A stretch of 47,008 nt of DNA from Nocardiopsis sp. JB363 (lineage in GTDB: Bacteria > Actinomycetota > Actinomycetes > Streptosporangiales > Streptosporangiaceae). Under the pieces are notes generated by a model. That model was not told the DNA's origin. It saw only the letters and a program-made list of their open reading frames with translations, and ran no database searches. The stretch spans positions 1 to 47,008 of the forward strand of contig NZ_FRFF01000183.1 in the NCBI RefSeq assembly GCF_900143625.1, in the 5' to 3' direction. The translations under genes were made by a program, and so were the position numbers. This document shows, one piece after another, positions 33,268-41,440 of the stretch; the stretch's first letter is position 1, and every line of letters begins with the position of its first letter.

Positions 33268-34053
33268 ATGGACCTGCCCTTTCACGACCTGGTGCTGCCG
33301 CACACCGGCGCCGTCACCCACACCCGACCGGCCACCGGAGGCAGCGGATTCGCCACCGCGGTGTTCGTCCACGGTGAGGCCGGCGCATTCTTCGTCAAGG
33401 CCGTACCCAACCGTCCCGGCGGTCGCCTCGATGCCGCCCGGCGTGAGGCACTGGTCAACCCCGCCCTACTCGGTCTGGCACCCCGACTGCTCTTCCAAGC
33501 CGAGGACGAGGGATGGTTCGTGACCGGGTTCGAGATCGTGGACGGTCACCACCCCGGCTACGATCCCGGGTCCCCGGACCTACCGAAGGTGGCGCAGGTC
33601 GTGGATCAGATCACGGACCTGGTCCTACCTGAGACCGCGGTCGGATGGCAGGAGACCCGGTGGGACCGGTTCACCGACCGGGCCGATCTCCTGGCAGGAG
33701 ACACGCTCACCTACACCGATCTGCACCCGAACAACATCCTGATCGATGGAGACCGCACCTGGGTGGTGGATTGGGAGTGGCCGACCCTGGCGGCTGGGCA
33801 CCTCACCGCAGGGAGTCTGGTGGGGCAGCTCATCGCCTCCGGACACTCACCCATCGACGCCGAGTCATGGGTGTCGGCCGGGGCGGCGTGGAAGGCCGCA
33901 GACCCGGCCGCGGTCGACGAGTTCGCGCGGGCCCAGGTGCGCATGCAGGAGTGGATCGTGGAACAACTGCCGGACCAGGAGTGGCGTAAGGCGATGCTCG
34001 CCGCCGCACAAAAGTGGTGCCGGCACCGAGAGGAGCTGAAAGCGGGGCGGTAG
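33268..34053 (+). CDS. APH/kinase-fold protein
   Basis: A 261-aa aminoglycoside-phosphotransferase-like kinase. The catalytic loop is YTDLHPNNIL (Asp151 and Asn retained; the leading His replaced by Tyr), and the metal-binding segment is WVVDWEWP. It is therefore more likely to be active than the kinase-fold protein at 30197. The substrate need not be an antibiotic; such genes often accompany XRE/TPR regulators. It starts 9 nt after the radical SAM gene and ends the operon. Confidence 0.83.
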   Translation: MDLPFHDLVLPHTGAVTHTRPATGGSGFATAVFVHGEAGAFFVKAVPNRPGGRLDAARREALVNPALLGLAPRLLFQAEDEGWFVTGFEIVDGHHPGYDPGSPDLPKVAQVVDQITDLVLPETAVGWQETRWDRFTDRADLLAGDTLTYTDLHPNNILIDGDRTWVVDWEWPTLAAGHLTAGSLVGQLIASGHSPIDAESWVSAGAAWKAADPAAVDEFARAQVRMQEWIVEQLPDQEWRKAMLAAAQKWCRHREELKAGR

Positions 34054-34072
34054 CGGCGCCCTGGAGCACGTT

Positions 34073-34119
34073 CGAAGGCCCCCACCGCTAGAACCCAAGG
34101 GGGACGGTGGGGGCCTTCG
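34073..34119. terminator. Bidirectional hairpin terminator
   Basis: Perfect 15-bp inverted repeat CGAAGGCCCCCACCG (34073-34087) with its complement (34105-34119), 17-nt loop. It separates the convergent kinase-fold and 218-aa genes and is the strongest stem in the window. Confidence 0.85.
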
Positions 34120-34139
34120 TAGTTCTCCCAGCTCGCAGT

Positions 34140-34796
34140 TCAGATGTCGTCCACGCTCAGCCCATGGCCGAACCGGAACGTCTCCCAGTCGTCCGGGCGC
34201 ATCTCCAGCCCCTCCTGGGCACGGAGGCCTTCGAGACTCAACCGCCACTGCTCTTCCTGGGAGAGCAGTGGGAAGGTCTCCTCGAACTCACTTGTCGACC
34301 CGGCCATCTCCGGGTTCGGCCACCCATCCGACACCGAGTACGACAACACCACAGGCTCGTCCGAGCGCTCACGCAACAGTGTGACGACCTGCTGCCACGC
34401 CTCCCCCGGCCGGAACACCTGCCCCATGTTGTTGGAGAACTCCGACCGCAATGTTCCCTCGGCCAGACCACGTTCGATGATGTCGGCCAGCCAGGCACGG
34501 TTCGGGCCGTTCACCCACCCGTGGATCTCCGTCTGGGCAACCAGCCGCACCACCAGACGGGTCGGGTCGTCAGCGCCGATCATGGCGGTGTTCAGCTTCA
34601 GAAAGAACCTTGACATCACCCAGCCATCCGGGAGCGTCAGAGTGGCGGGACCACCTCCACGGAAGTGCCGCTCGTCGAACACGTCCGGGTCCAGTCGAGA
34701 GATGGTGCGCTCGTTGACCACCTGGTGTGCCCAGTGCAGCTCGGTACCGAGGAGCTTGACGGTGCGGGTCGGGCTGTTCCAGTACATTTTGCTCAT
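34140..34796 (-). CDS. Hypothetical protein (218 aa)
   Basis: Not recognised. It is a soluble, moderately acidic protein without signal or membrane segments; the N-terminus MYWNSPTRTVKLLGTELHW and the region VMSRFFLKLNTAMIG are the most distinctive parts. The ATG at 34796 lies 9 nt after the stop of the DUF397 gene, so the two are probably one transcription unit. Confidence 0.65.
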   Translation of the reverse strand: MSKMYWNSPTRTVKLLGTELHWAHQVVNERTISRLDPDVFDERHFRGGGPATLTLPDGWVMSRFFLKLNTAMIGADDPTRLVVRLVAQTEIHGWVNGPNRAWLADIIERGLAEGTLRSEFSNNMGQVFRPGEAWQQVVTLLRERSDEPVVLSYSVSDGWPNPEMAGSTSEFEETFPLLSQEEQWRLSLEGLRAQEGLEMRPDDWETFRFGHGLSVDDI

Positions 34797-34805
34797 GACC
34801 GGTCC

Positions 34806-35195
34806 CTAACTCTTCGCCGCTTGGCGGCGCTCGTCGGCCTCCAGGAGGTCGGGCCGGTTCAGCGGGGAAGGCACCCAGCTCGCTTGGGCCTCGGTCTGGC
34901 CGCGCTGAATCTGGAGCTCTTCCTCGCTCAGGTACTCCTCGGGGATGTCGAACTCCCCATCGCGCGCGCCCAGCACGAAGGCTTCCCATTCGGCGGGGGT
35001 GAAGAACAGGGTGCCCTTCTCCGGTGACTTGCCGTCGCGGACGGCGCGGAACCCGTCGTCGAACTCAGCGACCTCCACGATCGCCTCGGAGTCGGGGTTG
35101 GACAGGGAGGAACGCATCCACAGCGCGTCGGTGGTGTCGTGCCACTTCTCGTTCCCGTTGGCCTCGGGAGGAAGATCCTCGCGGGTTTCAGTCAT
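34806..35195 (-). CDS. DUF397-family protein with C-terminal extension
   Basis: A 129-aa protein. The DUF397 core runs from about residue 25 (LWMRSSLSNP) through VEVAEFDDGFRAVRDGK to TLFFTPAEWEAFVLGARDGE; about 40 extra, charged residues follow. The start ATG at 35195 has a good AAGGAG. The frame is open upstream for another ~170 codons without a stop, see the next entry. Such proteins usually pair with XRE regulators, but none is adjacent; the partner may be one of the DUF5753-type regulators elsewhere. Confidence 0.78.
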   Translation of the reverse strand: MTETREDLPPEANGNEKWHDTTDALWMRSSLSNPDSEAIVEVAEFDDGFRAVRDGKSPEKGTLFFTPAEWEAFVLGARDGEFDIPEEYLSEEELQIQRGQTEAQASWVPSPLNRPDLLEADERRQAAKS

Positions 35196-35714
35196 GACGG
35201 CTCTCCTTGTATCGGCCAGGGTGAGGGGAACCCCAGGGCTGTTGCAAATTCGGTGACTGACGGCATCGCTCCTGGACATAGGAGAGCACCAGCATGAAGC
35301 AAGCTCCTTGAACACGACAACGGAGCCCTGAGGAGAGGCCAGAAACTCAGCACATGCCAGAGTCTCCATCACACCCGGCACGAAACACTCTTCCCAGGCG
35401 GGCAGACACCGGAGTTTGACTTTGGACCAGGCATCGGAGCGCAGGTCCGCCAAGATCGCAGGGACTTCGGTCTCATGCACGATGAAGCCGCTGCGGCCCC
35501 CGCACGTGGTCATGATGGGGTCCTGGGCGTTGTCGTTCACGGGGTCATAGAAGTAGGTGTCCTCCGGGAACCCTGTTCGGCGCGAGATCCGCACTCGGCC
35601 CTGCACCCAGTCAGGGCCGCGCCGGTGGTATACCGCCGCATAGGGCCCCGTGAGCCAGAAGGCGTAGGGGGACAGTACCTGGATTCCACAGAGGGATCCG
35701 CGCTCATCGCTCAT
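35196..35714 (-). CDS. Uncertain ORF in frame with and upstream of the DUF397 gene
   Basis: From ATG 35714 a frame reads through to the DUF397 start with no stop. The first ~140 codons look coding (WLTGPYAAVYHRRGPDWVQG, CGGRSGFIVHETEVPAILAD); the last ~40 codons look like spacer and contain the DUF397 ribosome-binding site. Either a real gene has lost its stop and is fused to DUF397, giving a protein of about 300 aa, or the apparent ORF is partly fortuitous. No family is recognised. Confidence 0.4.
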
Positions 35715-36036
35715 GAGCCGATTCCACCACACCAGCGCGCTGGGCAGCCTGAGATCACGAACCCCGAGCTCGTGCCCGCCCCCTGGTTGGGGCGGACCCA
35801 CGGAACTAGTCACGGGTTACTTGTCCTGTTGCCGGGCGTTCGGGAGAACCACCCCCTGGTAAGGGCCGGAGCCGACACGACCATATTGTCTGTGGTCGGC
35901 GTCATCGTGTAACCACTGCGTGGTCATAGCCGAGAACCTTCCTTCCCCAACTCACCAGGGAACGTTTTTCCGCCTTCGCGCCCACAGCGAAGTACCCACG
36001 CAGGTCGGTACCGGATGCCACGAAAAAGGAAATTTG
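35715..36036. other. Intergenic region, no gene seen
   Basis: About 320 nt between the leftward DUF397-associated frame and the CoiA-like gene. A frame in phase with CoiA is open from 35920, but the GAAAAAGGA site before ATG 36037 favours the shorter start. Promoters for both directions should be here; none is assigned. Confidence 0.4.
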
Positions 36037-37443
36037 ATGGCCTTTACTGCCATACATCCTGAACACGGACGAATTGACGCAACCCGCAGCGATCTGGGCT
36101 GTGGACTGGACTGGTCACAAGTGCACCGCGTACGACCGCGGATCAACCTGACCTGCCCCGAGTGTGAGTGGGGCGTACACGCCAAGCATTCCTCCCGCGG
36201 TCTCCGATTCTTCGCCCACAACGCCAAACGGCCTGCCGAGTGCCAACTGTCGAACGAGTCCGTCGAACACCATCTGCTCAAGCTGGAGCTGGCAACGGCC
36301 ATCCGCGCGGCCGGATGGTATGCGGAACTGGAGGTGAGGGCGGATGACGGGACATGGCGCGCCGATGTCCTCGCGTCGTCTGCTGATGGCACACGTCGCA
36401 TGGCGTGGGAGGCCCAGCTCTCCGCGATCACGGCGGAGGAGTTGCAGGAGCGCACCGCCCGCTACGCCGACGCGGACATCGCTGTGTGCTGGGTCTCCCC
36501 CCGAGCCGAGGTCCCATGGTTGAGCAGTGCCCCGGCAGTGCGGGTGGCGGTGCCGTCCAAGGATGCCCATGTGTGGACCGTGGCGGACGGTCTCGCCAAG
36601 TTCATGCCCAAGCTCGGCTCGTGGGTCCGGGTGAGTGACATCGACCTGGCCACCTTCGCCCGGTGGGCGCTGCAGGAGCAGGTCACCCCTCATACGATCC
36701 TTCCTCGGTACCGGCGGGTTCGGCTGAGGCCGGATGGGAGTCTGAGCCGCCGGGCCTCGTGCTGGGCCAGCGCCAAGTCGACTGCTGCTGAATCCCGGCA
36801 TGAGCAGATGCGGAGCCGCCAGGACGAGCAGAAGAAGCGCAGGCAAGAACGTGAGCGGGTCGAGCAGGAGCGCAAGCTCTTGGAGGAGAAGGCACGCAAC
36901 GCGGAAGAGGAACGCCTGCGTGCGATCGAGCGGGAAGCCGAAGCGGAAAAGGCGCGCGAGCGCCTCCAGGTGCAGATGGCTCAGTGGGCGGCTGAACGGA
37001 AGGAGCGGCTGGCGCAGGCCGAGGAGCAGCGGCGGATCGAAGAAGAGCGTGCTCGTAAGGCTGAGCAGGCCCGGCTGGCCCAGGAACGGCGGGAGCGCGA
37101 GGCGGCGGAGCGTTGGTGGGCTGAGCTCTCGGGCGAGCAATGGCAGGGCTTGCTCGCCGCGATCGGTGAGCTTTCGGTGCAGGAGAAGGTGGGGAAGACG
37201 TATCCGGTTAAGCAGGGGGTGGATGCGGAGTATGCCTTCGGGGTTCCGATCATGGCCAGGCGTGGTCTCTACGGAATCGTGAGGCCTTCACCCGATTCTG
37301 TGAAGAACTGGAACGTCTACGGTCGTCAGCGGATCTTCGTGCGTAATCAGCGAGAAGCCGATCTGTTCACCGATCAGGGCGTCGATCCGGCTCTGGTTAT
37401 CCACTTCGATCTTCCCGACTTCGAGCAACTGAACCTGTGCTGA
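36037..37443 (+). CDS. CoiA-like nuclease with long coiled coil
   Basis: A 468-aa protein. Residues 38-75 hold a zinc-finger-like CPEC (Cys40, Cys43), FFAH and a further Cys69, followed by SVEHHLLKLELATAIRAAGW, RADVLA and WEAQLSAITAEELQERTARY. This matches the competence-protein CoiA family, whose core is a PD-(D/E)xK-type nuclease. Residues ~245-370 form a highly charged Arg/Glu/Gln coiled coil, then a separate C-terminal domain of about 100 residues. CoiA-like proteins in actinomycetes have no proven role; some nuclease-coiled-coil proteins serve in DNA uptake or defence. The ATG at 36037 has AAAGGA upstream. Confidence 0.8.
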   Translation: MAFTAIHPEHGRIDATRSDLGCGLDWSQVHRVRPRINLTCPECEWGVHAKHSSRGLRFFAHNAKRPAECQLSNESVEHHLLKLELATAIRAAGWYAELEVRADDGTWRADVLASSADGTRRMAWEAQLSAITAEELQERTARYADADIAVCWVSPRAEVPWLSSAPAVRVAVPSKDAHVWTVADGLAKFMPKLGSWVRVSDIDLATFARWALQEQVTPHTILPRYRRVRLRPDGSLSRRASCWASAKSTAAESRHEQMRSRQDEQKKRRQERERVEQERKLLEEKARNAEEERLRAIEREAEAEKARERLQVQMAQWAAERKERLAQAEEQRRIEEERARKAEQARLAQERREREAAERWWAELSGEQWQGLLAAIGELSVQEKVGKTYPVKQGVDAEYAFGVPIMARRGLYGIVRPSPDSVKNWNVYGRQRIFVRNQREADLFTDQGVDPALVIHFDLPDFEQLNLC

Positions 37444-37559
37444 GTACGCGGACACCAGAACGTGTGTTCCGAGGGCTCCTAGAAATGGACCGAATCCGGT
37501 TCCCTGCTCCTGGTCCACCGAATCGTCTCTGACGTTCCGGTCCGCTTTCGGCCAACCTC

Positions 37560-37588
37560 ATGACAGGCTCTGCACGCACAGTTACAGT
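37560..37588 (+). promoter_or_regulatory. Candidate promoter of peptide 2
   Basis: ATGACA (37560-37565), a 17-nt spacer and TACAGT (37583-37588) fit the TTGACN-17-TANNNT consensus, about 37 nt before the peptide ATG. The same arrangement precedes peptide 1. Confidence 0.5.
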
Positions 37589-37624
37589 CACCTCGCAGCA
37601 AACCCCACAGGGAAGGCACGGGTC

Positions 37625-37738
37625 ATGGGCAAGCACTCGAACCCCGACAAGCCGCAGGACCAGCGCGGGGACCCCAAGGACAACGACAGCCAGCACCCCA
37701 GCCCGCACGGGGGCGGCGGGGAGAAGCAGGGCAAGTGA
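37625..37738 (+). CDS. Putative imiditide-type RiPP precursor peptide 2 (37 aa)
   Basis: A 37-aa hydrophilic peptide beginning MGKHSNPDKPQD. Nine of the first twelve positions match peptide 1 (M, G, K, H, N6, D8, K9, P10, D12). The second half contains DNDSQHPSP and GGGGEKQGK; Asp19-Asn20 and Asp21-Ser22 are favourable aspartimide sites. There is no cysteine or hydrophobic stretch. The ATG has GGGAAGG upstream. Its TGA overlaps the GTG of the PIMT gene (GTGA, 37735-37738), exactly as in the first pair. Its second half is nearly identical to the decayed copy at 41354. Confidence 0.72.
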   Translation: MGKHSNPDKPQDQRGDPKDNDSQHPSPHGGGGEKQGK

Positions 37739-39000
37739 TCGACCCGCACATCGAACGCCGGGCTGCCATGGCTGCCCACTTGGCGGACCGAGGCGTCCTC
37801 ACCGATCCGGCCTGGCGTCAGGTCGTGGAGAAGGTACCCCGGCACGTGTTCCTGCCCGACACCGTCTGGGGCCTGGACGTCGATGCCGGGGACGGCAAGC
37901 TCGCCCCTGTCCCCCGTTCTCACACAAACTGGTCGCGTTGGGCCTACGACGACGTCTCGGTCATCACCCAGGTCGACGACGGCACCCCCGTTCTCCCGGA
38001 CGGGCGTGGGGAGCGGGCCACGTCCTCGGCGTCCCAGCCCTCCCTGGTCGTGGCCATGCTCCAGGCCTTGGACGTCACCGTTGGGATGGACGTGTTGGAG
38101 ATCGGGACCGCGACCGGGTACAACTGCGCGCTTTTGTGCGAACACCTGGGACCGGAGCACGTCACCTCCATCGAGATCGACCAGAGCCTCGCCCGCCAGG
38201 CGAGGGCCAACCTGGCCGCCGCCGGGTACGGGCCACAATTGGTCGTCGGAGACGGTACTCAAGGGGCACCTGGCCGGGCACCGTTCGACCGGGTGCTCGC
38301 CACGGTCGCGGCGCGGGACATCCCCGGGGCGTGGATCTCCCAGACCCGGCCCGGCGGGGTGATCGTCACCCCGTGGGCGACCGGTTTCGCCACCACGAAC
38401 CTGCTCCGGCTGATCGTCGAGGAGGGGGACGTGGCGCACGGGCGCGTGGTCGGCGATGCTCCGTTCATGTGGTTGCGCGATCAGCGGGTACCGGCCGGGG
38501 ATTGGCGGGACTTCATAGACGAGCAGGCTGCCGGCTCGGTCGAGTACCGCACCACCATCAACCCGATGCCGGTGTGCGACGCTGACCCGTCCGGCGGTCT
38601 GGCCTTGACGGTGGGAGCGTTGGTACCGCACCTGAACACGGTCCGCTACCACGCTGCGGATGACAGTGGTGAGGCCACCATCTACCTGTTCGACCGTCGG
38701 GGTTCATGGGCGCTGGTCGAGTACGTCCCAGGGGACGAGGACGGCTTTGAGGCGCACCGGTTCGGTCCCCGCGACCTGTGTGCGGAAATCGACCGCGCAC
38801 ACCGCCTGTGGGAAGCGGCCGGGGCACCGGAGCGCAGCTGCCTCGGAGTTACAGTGACCACCACCGGTGCACGACGGTTGTGGGTCGATAGCCCGAGTAA
38901 CCCGGTCCTGAAAGCGTCCGGTGGTGCACGAACAGGCGGAGCACGTCTTCATGGGGTGCGCGAGGTAGATCGCCGTGCTCCGTCCTCCGCGTCTGACTGA
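37735..39000 (+). CDS. PIMT-like O-methyltransferase, RiPP-associated type
   Basis: A 421-aa paralog of the protein at 23182. It has the PIMT core: HIERRAAMAAHLADRGVL, ASQPSLVVAMLQAL, motif I VLEIGTATGYNCALL at residue 120 and FDRVLATVAARDIPGAW, then the long C-terminal domain with the RiPP-PIMT signature LGVTVTTTGARRLWVDSP. Predicted to O-methylate an Asp of the coupled peptide as the step leading to an aspartimide; this is inference from family. The last ~40 residues are a basic, low-complexity tail and overlap a small downstream ORF. Confidence 0.88.
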   Translation: MIDPHIERRAAMAAHLADRGVLTDPAWRQVVEKVPRHVFLPDTVWGLDVDAGDGKLAPVPRSHTNWSRWAYDDVSVITQVDDGTPVLPDGRGERATSSASQPSLVVAMLQALDVTVGMDVLEIGTATGYNCALLCEHLGPEHVTSIEIDQSLARQARANLAAAGYGPQLVVGDGTQGAPGRAPFDRVLATVAARDIPGAWISQTRPGGVIVTPWATGFATTNLLRLIVEEGDVAHGRVVGDAPFMWLRDQRVPAGDWRDFIDEQAAGSVEYRTTINPMPVCDADPSGGLALTVGALVPHLNTVRYHAADDSGEATIYLFDRRGSWALVEYVPGDEDGFEAHRFGPRDLCAEIDRAHRLWEAAGAPERSCLGVTVTTTGARRLWVDSPSNPVLKASGGARTGGARLHGVREVDRRAPSSASD

Positions 39001-39184
39001 GTTGACGGCGAAGGTGTTCGGGTGGGGCTCCGTGTTGCGCGGCCACTGGGGCGTGGAGATCATCTCTGCCCAGCTGCGCGCCACGTCGATCGTCCAAGGC
39101 GTGCGCGAGGTCTTCGACAAGATCATCACCGCCATCGACGCCGCCCAAGAGGTGCCCACCTTCCACATCCCGAATAACACCTGA
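38975..39184 (+). CDS. Small hypothetical protein, possibly a transposase remnant
   Basis: A 69-aa frame starting GTG 38975 inside the end of the PIMT gene. LRGHWGVE recalls the conserved RGHWGIEN block of IS4/ISAs1-type transposases, but the next residues do not follow the family. It may instead be a genuine small gene; it lacks a clear ribosome-binding site. Confidence 0.3.
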   Translation: MLRPPRLTELTAKVFGWGSVLRGHWGVEIISAQLRATSIVQGVREVFDKIITAIDAAQEVPTFHIPNNT

Positions 39185-39284
39185 ACGAGAGGGGCAGGGG
39201 GTTGAGACCGGCCGGCTCGACCCCCGGTGCTGACTGTGCACCAGGCCAAGGCGTTATGTCCTCACCGTGGACTAAGGTGCGCGC

Positions 39285-40253
39285 GTGAGCAACGAAGATG
39301 CACCCGACCTGCGTCGGCTTGGAGTCCCAGTCATGGTCGTGGACGAGGCCGGTCGCACACTGCGTAATGCCGCATCGTCTTTCCGGGACTACCTGGAAGG
39401 TCTTGCCGATGAGCATCCAGCGCACAGCGCCGCAGCGGCTGACCAGCAGTGGATCGAGGACTCCCACCACAAGCTCAGAGCACCACGACGTCGTGTTCTC
39501 CACCAAGGCCTATGGGCCAAAAGCCTCACTCTCCAAAACGTTCTGGACCATGTCCTGGCCATGGAGAGAGTCCTGGTAGGTGAGCCAGTCGGTATCTGGT
39601 CGCACTTGTCTTTGTCGCGTGTGGTGCAAGAGGGCGCTGTACGCGTGAGCCATATCTACGATCCGCGCGCATCATCCGAGCAACGGTTCGCTTTAATCGG
39701 CGCGGCCTGGGTTGGCGATGTGCAACGGCATCTCACTGCGGCACGGGAATTCAGCTCCCAATCGCAACTGCTGGTCGAAGCCGAACAGCGCTGGGCCAGC
39801 ACCGAGCGGACCATCCAGGCGGCCGGTCTGACCATAGACCGCGATCGACGGGGGTGCCCTAACCGCGTTGTGCTCGGTGAAGCCCGTGCTTCGTGCACCT
39901 TCGACCTCAGCGGCGCGGCGCATGCCCGGCCCAGCCACCTCCCGGTCTGGTACCGACTCTCGTCGGCCGCCTCCCACTCGACATCGTGGTTGATGCAGCA
40001 GGCGACCGGTTTCGACGCCGAGGGTGCGATCACGACCTATGCGGACACCAACACGGTCACTGCGGCCGTTCTCTCGGTCCTCGGAGCTTTCGAAGACCTC
40101 ACCGCGACCTTGGGCAGCTATCACGGCCGTGACCCCCAAAGGGCGGTGCGCACCATCCAACGGCGCACCGTGGCCGTGATCGAGCGCCAGAGAACAGCTG
40201 AACAGCAGATGATGCAGGATTTCGAGCTGATGCGGTCCCTCGAAGACATCTGA
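39285..40253 (+). CDS. Hypothetical protein (322 aa)
   Basis: Not recognised. Predicted to be mostly alpha-helical and soluble; the C-terminal half includes the region VTAAVLSVLGAFEDLTATLG. The GTG start has AAGG upstream. Third-position GC is lower than in the metabolic operons, which fits an accessory gene. No neighbour gives a functional hint: it lies between the second PIMT gene and decayed HAD and NUDIX sequences. Confidence 0.6.
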   Translation: MSNEDAPDLRRLGVPVMVVDEAGRTLRNAASSFRDYLEGLADEHPAHSAAAADQQWIEDSHHKLRAPRRRVLHQGLWAKSLTLQNVLDHVLAMERVLVGEPVGIWSHLSLSRVVQEGAVRVSHIYDPRASSEQRFALIGAAWVGDVQRHLTAAREFSSQSQLLVEAEQRWASTERTIQAAGLTIDRDRRGCPNRVVLGEARASCTFDLSGAAHARPSHLPVWYRLSSAASHSTSWLMQQATGFDAEGAITTYADTNTVTAAVLSVLGAFEDLTATLGSYHGRDPQRAVRTIQRRTVAVIERQRTAEQQMMQDFELMRSLEDI

Positions 40254-40295
40254 GCTGGCTCCCCGCCCCGTGGGGGCCAGGAAGGATGAGGGGGG

Positions 40296-40815
40296 TTGAG
40301 GGACATCGACCACACGCTCCTCACCATCAGCGGAGTGAGCAGGGACATCTACGCCCACGCGTTCGAACGGGTCACCGGTGAGCCCCCACGGGAGATCGCA
40401 TCGATGGCCGGACGCACCGAACAGGCCATCATCATCAACACCCTCGCCCTCAACGATCGCGAGGCCGACGAGACGACCATCGCGGCCTTCTACGAGGGCC
40501 TTGGGAAGGCCGACGTGGAGTTGAAGTCCAGGCGTTCGGCCTGGCCGAGCATCTGGGGTTGGACACCGGCGGGTACGGAGACCACAGCAGCGACCGCGCG
40601 CATCTGGTGACGGCAGCACGGGAACGCACGGGTGCCAAGCTCGGCACCGTCTTCGCGTCCGAGACGACGGTGATCCTCGGCGATGCTCCGCACGACGTCC
40701 GCAGGGCTCATCACACCGGGTCCCCGCTGATCGCGGTGGCAACCGGAACGCGCACCCGCGAGAACCTTCTCGACGTCGGGGCCGACGCGGTCCTGGACGA
40801 CCTCAGCGATGGTCC
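40296..40815 (+). pseudogene. HAD-family hydrolase, decayed
   Basis: The first frame (TTG 40296) encodes an N-terminus RDIDHTLLTISGVSRDIYAH, normal for HAD hydrolases; near 40525 the homology moves to another frame, which continues FGLAEHLGLDTGGYGDHSSD and ILGDAPHDVRRAH to about VGADAVLDDLSD. About 60-70 residues expected between the halves are missing. So the gene has an internal deletion plus a frameshift and should be inactive. Confidence 0.75.
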
Positions 40816-41120
40816 CGGCTTCACTGATCGACGCCGTTGTGCGCGAGCTGACCGAGGAAAGCGGTATCGACCGGGCCCAGGTCCGCGTATTTTCACCCCT
40901 GCACCTCTACATCGAATACGGCCGACTTTCAGCACGGCCAGAAAAACACGAGCCTGCGCGCTACCATCTCGACATCGGCTTCGCATGCACCGCAGCGGTA
41001 GGCACCCAGGTGGGACGTATCCAGGAGTCGGAGGTCGCCGCAGCCACCCGCTCTAAGGCCGAGCGCCTGGTCGGGCCACGCATCGCCCGAGCGGTTGAGG
41101 CGCCGATCCGGGGCAGTTGA
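40809..41120 (+). pseudogene. NUDIX hydrolase remnant (5' truncated)
   Basis: The frame contains the second half of a Nudix box (AVVRELTEESGI) but not the preceding G-x5-E, then PLHLYIEYG and HLDIGFACTA, typical of a cytoplasmic NUDIX hydrolase. The N-terminal beta-strands are absent; the remnant is abutted directly to the decayed HAD gene, indicating a deletion joining the two. Confidence 0.72.
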
Positions 41121-41212
41121 TTGGATGCCTTTGAAAGCTTCCAAGGCAAATACTGATGTCCGCTGCAGAGCACGCTTAAAAAAATGCTTTTAAATTAACT
41201 GAAAGGTTCTTC

Positions 41213-41353
41213 ATGGAACTTGACAAGGTGGCTCTCGACGCAGCCATGGAAGCTTATGGCGATGGTCCACCACTGTCCCCGTCTGCCCTTGAAGCGATTC
41301 GTCCCATTTGGATTCCCGCTTACCGGGCTGCTTTGGAAAATAGCACGAAATAG
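41213..41353 (+). CDS. Small hypothetical ORF (46 aa)
   Basis: ATG 41213 has GAAAGG upstream and encodes MELDKVALDAAMEAYGDG and onward to a stop at 41351-41353, with a distinctive IRPIWIPAYRAAL. It begins just after an AT-rich patch (41175-41200) unusual for this DNA. Its frame is the same as that of the peptide-3 remnant after the stop. It may be a genuine small gene or the fused start of a neighbouring element; not recognised. Confidence 0.35.
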   Translation: MELDKVALDAAMEAYGDGPPLSPSALEAIRPIWIPAYRAALENSTK

Positions 41354-41440
41354 GCACAGGACGACTCACATAACCAACCTGATAACGACTCCCAGCACCC
41401 CAGCCCTCAAGGTGGTGGCGGAGAGAAGCAGGGCAAGTAG
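41354..41440 (+). pseudogene. Remnant of a third imiditide-type peptide gene
   Basis: From 41354 to TAG 41438-41440 the frame reads a tail nearly identical to the second half of peptide 2: DNDSQHPSPQGGGGEKQGK versus DNDSQHPSPHGGGGEKQGK. The N-terminal MGKH part is missing and replaced by unrelated sequence that ends in a stop. Its stop overlaps the GTG of the third PIMT by one base. Confidence 0.75.

Noticed and set aside
36115..37140. A 341-codon leftward ORF opposite the CoiA-like gene
   Set aside because: Antisense of the coiled coil; it is Leu- and Pro-rich without domains.
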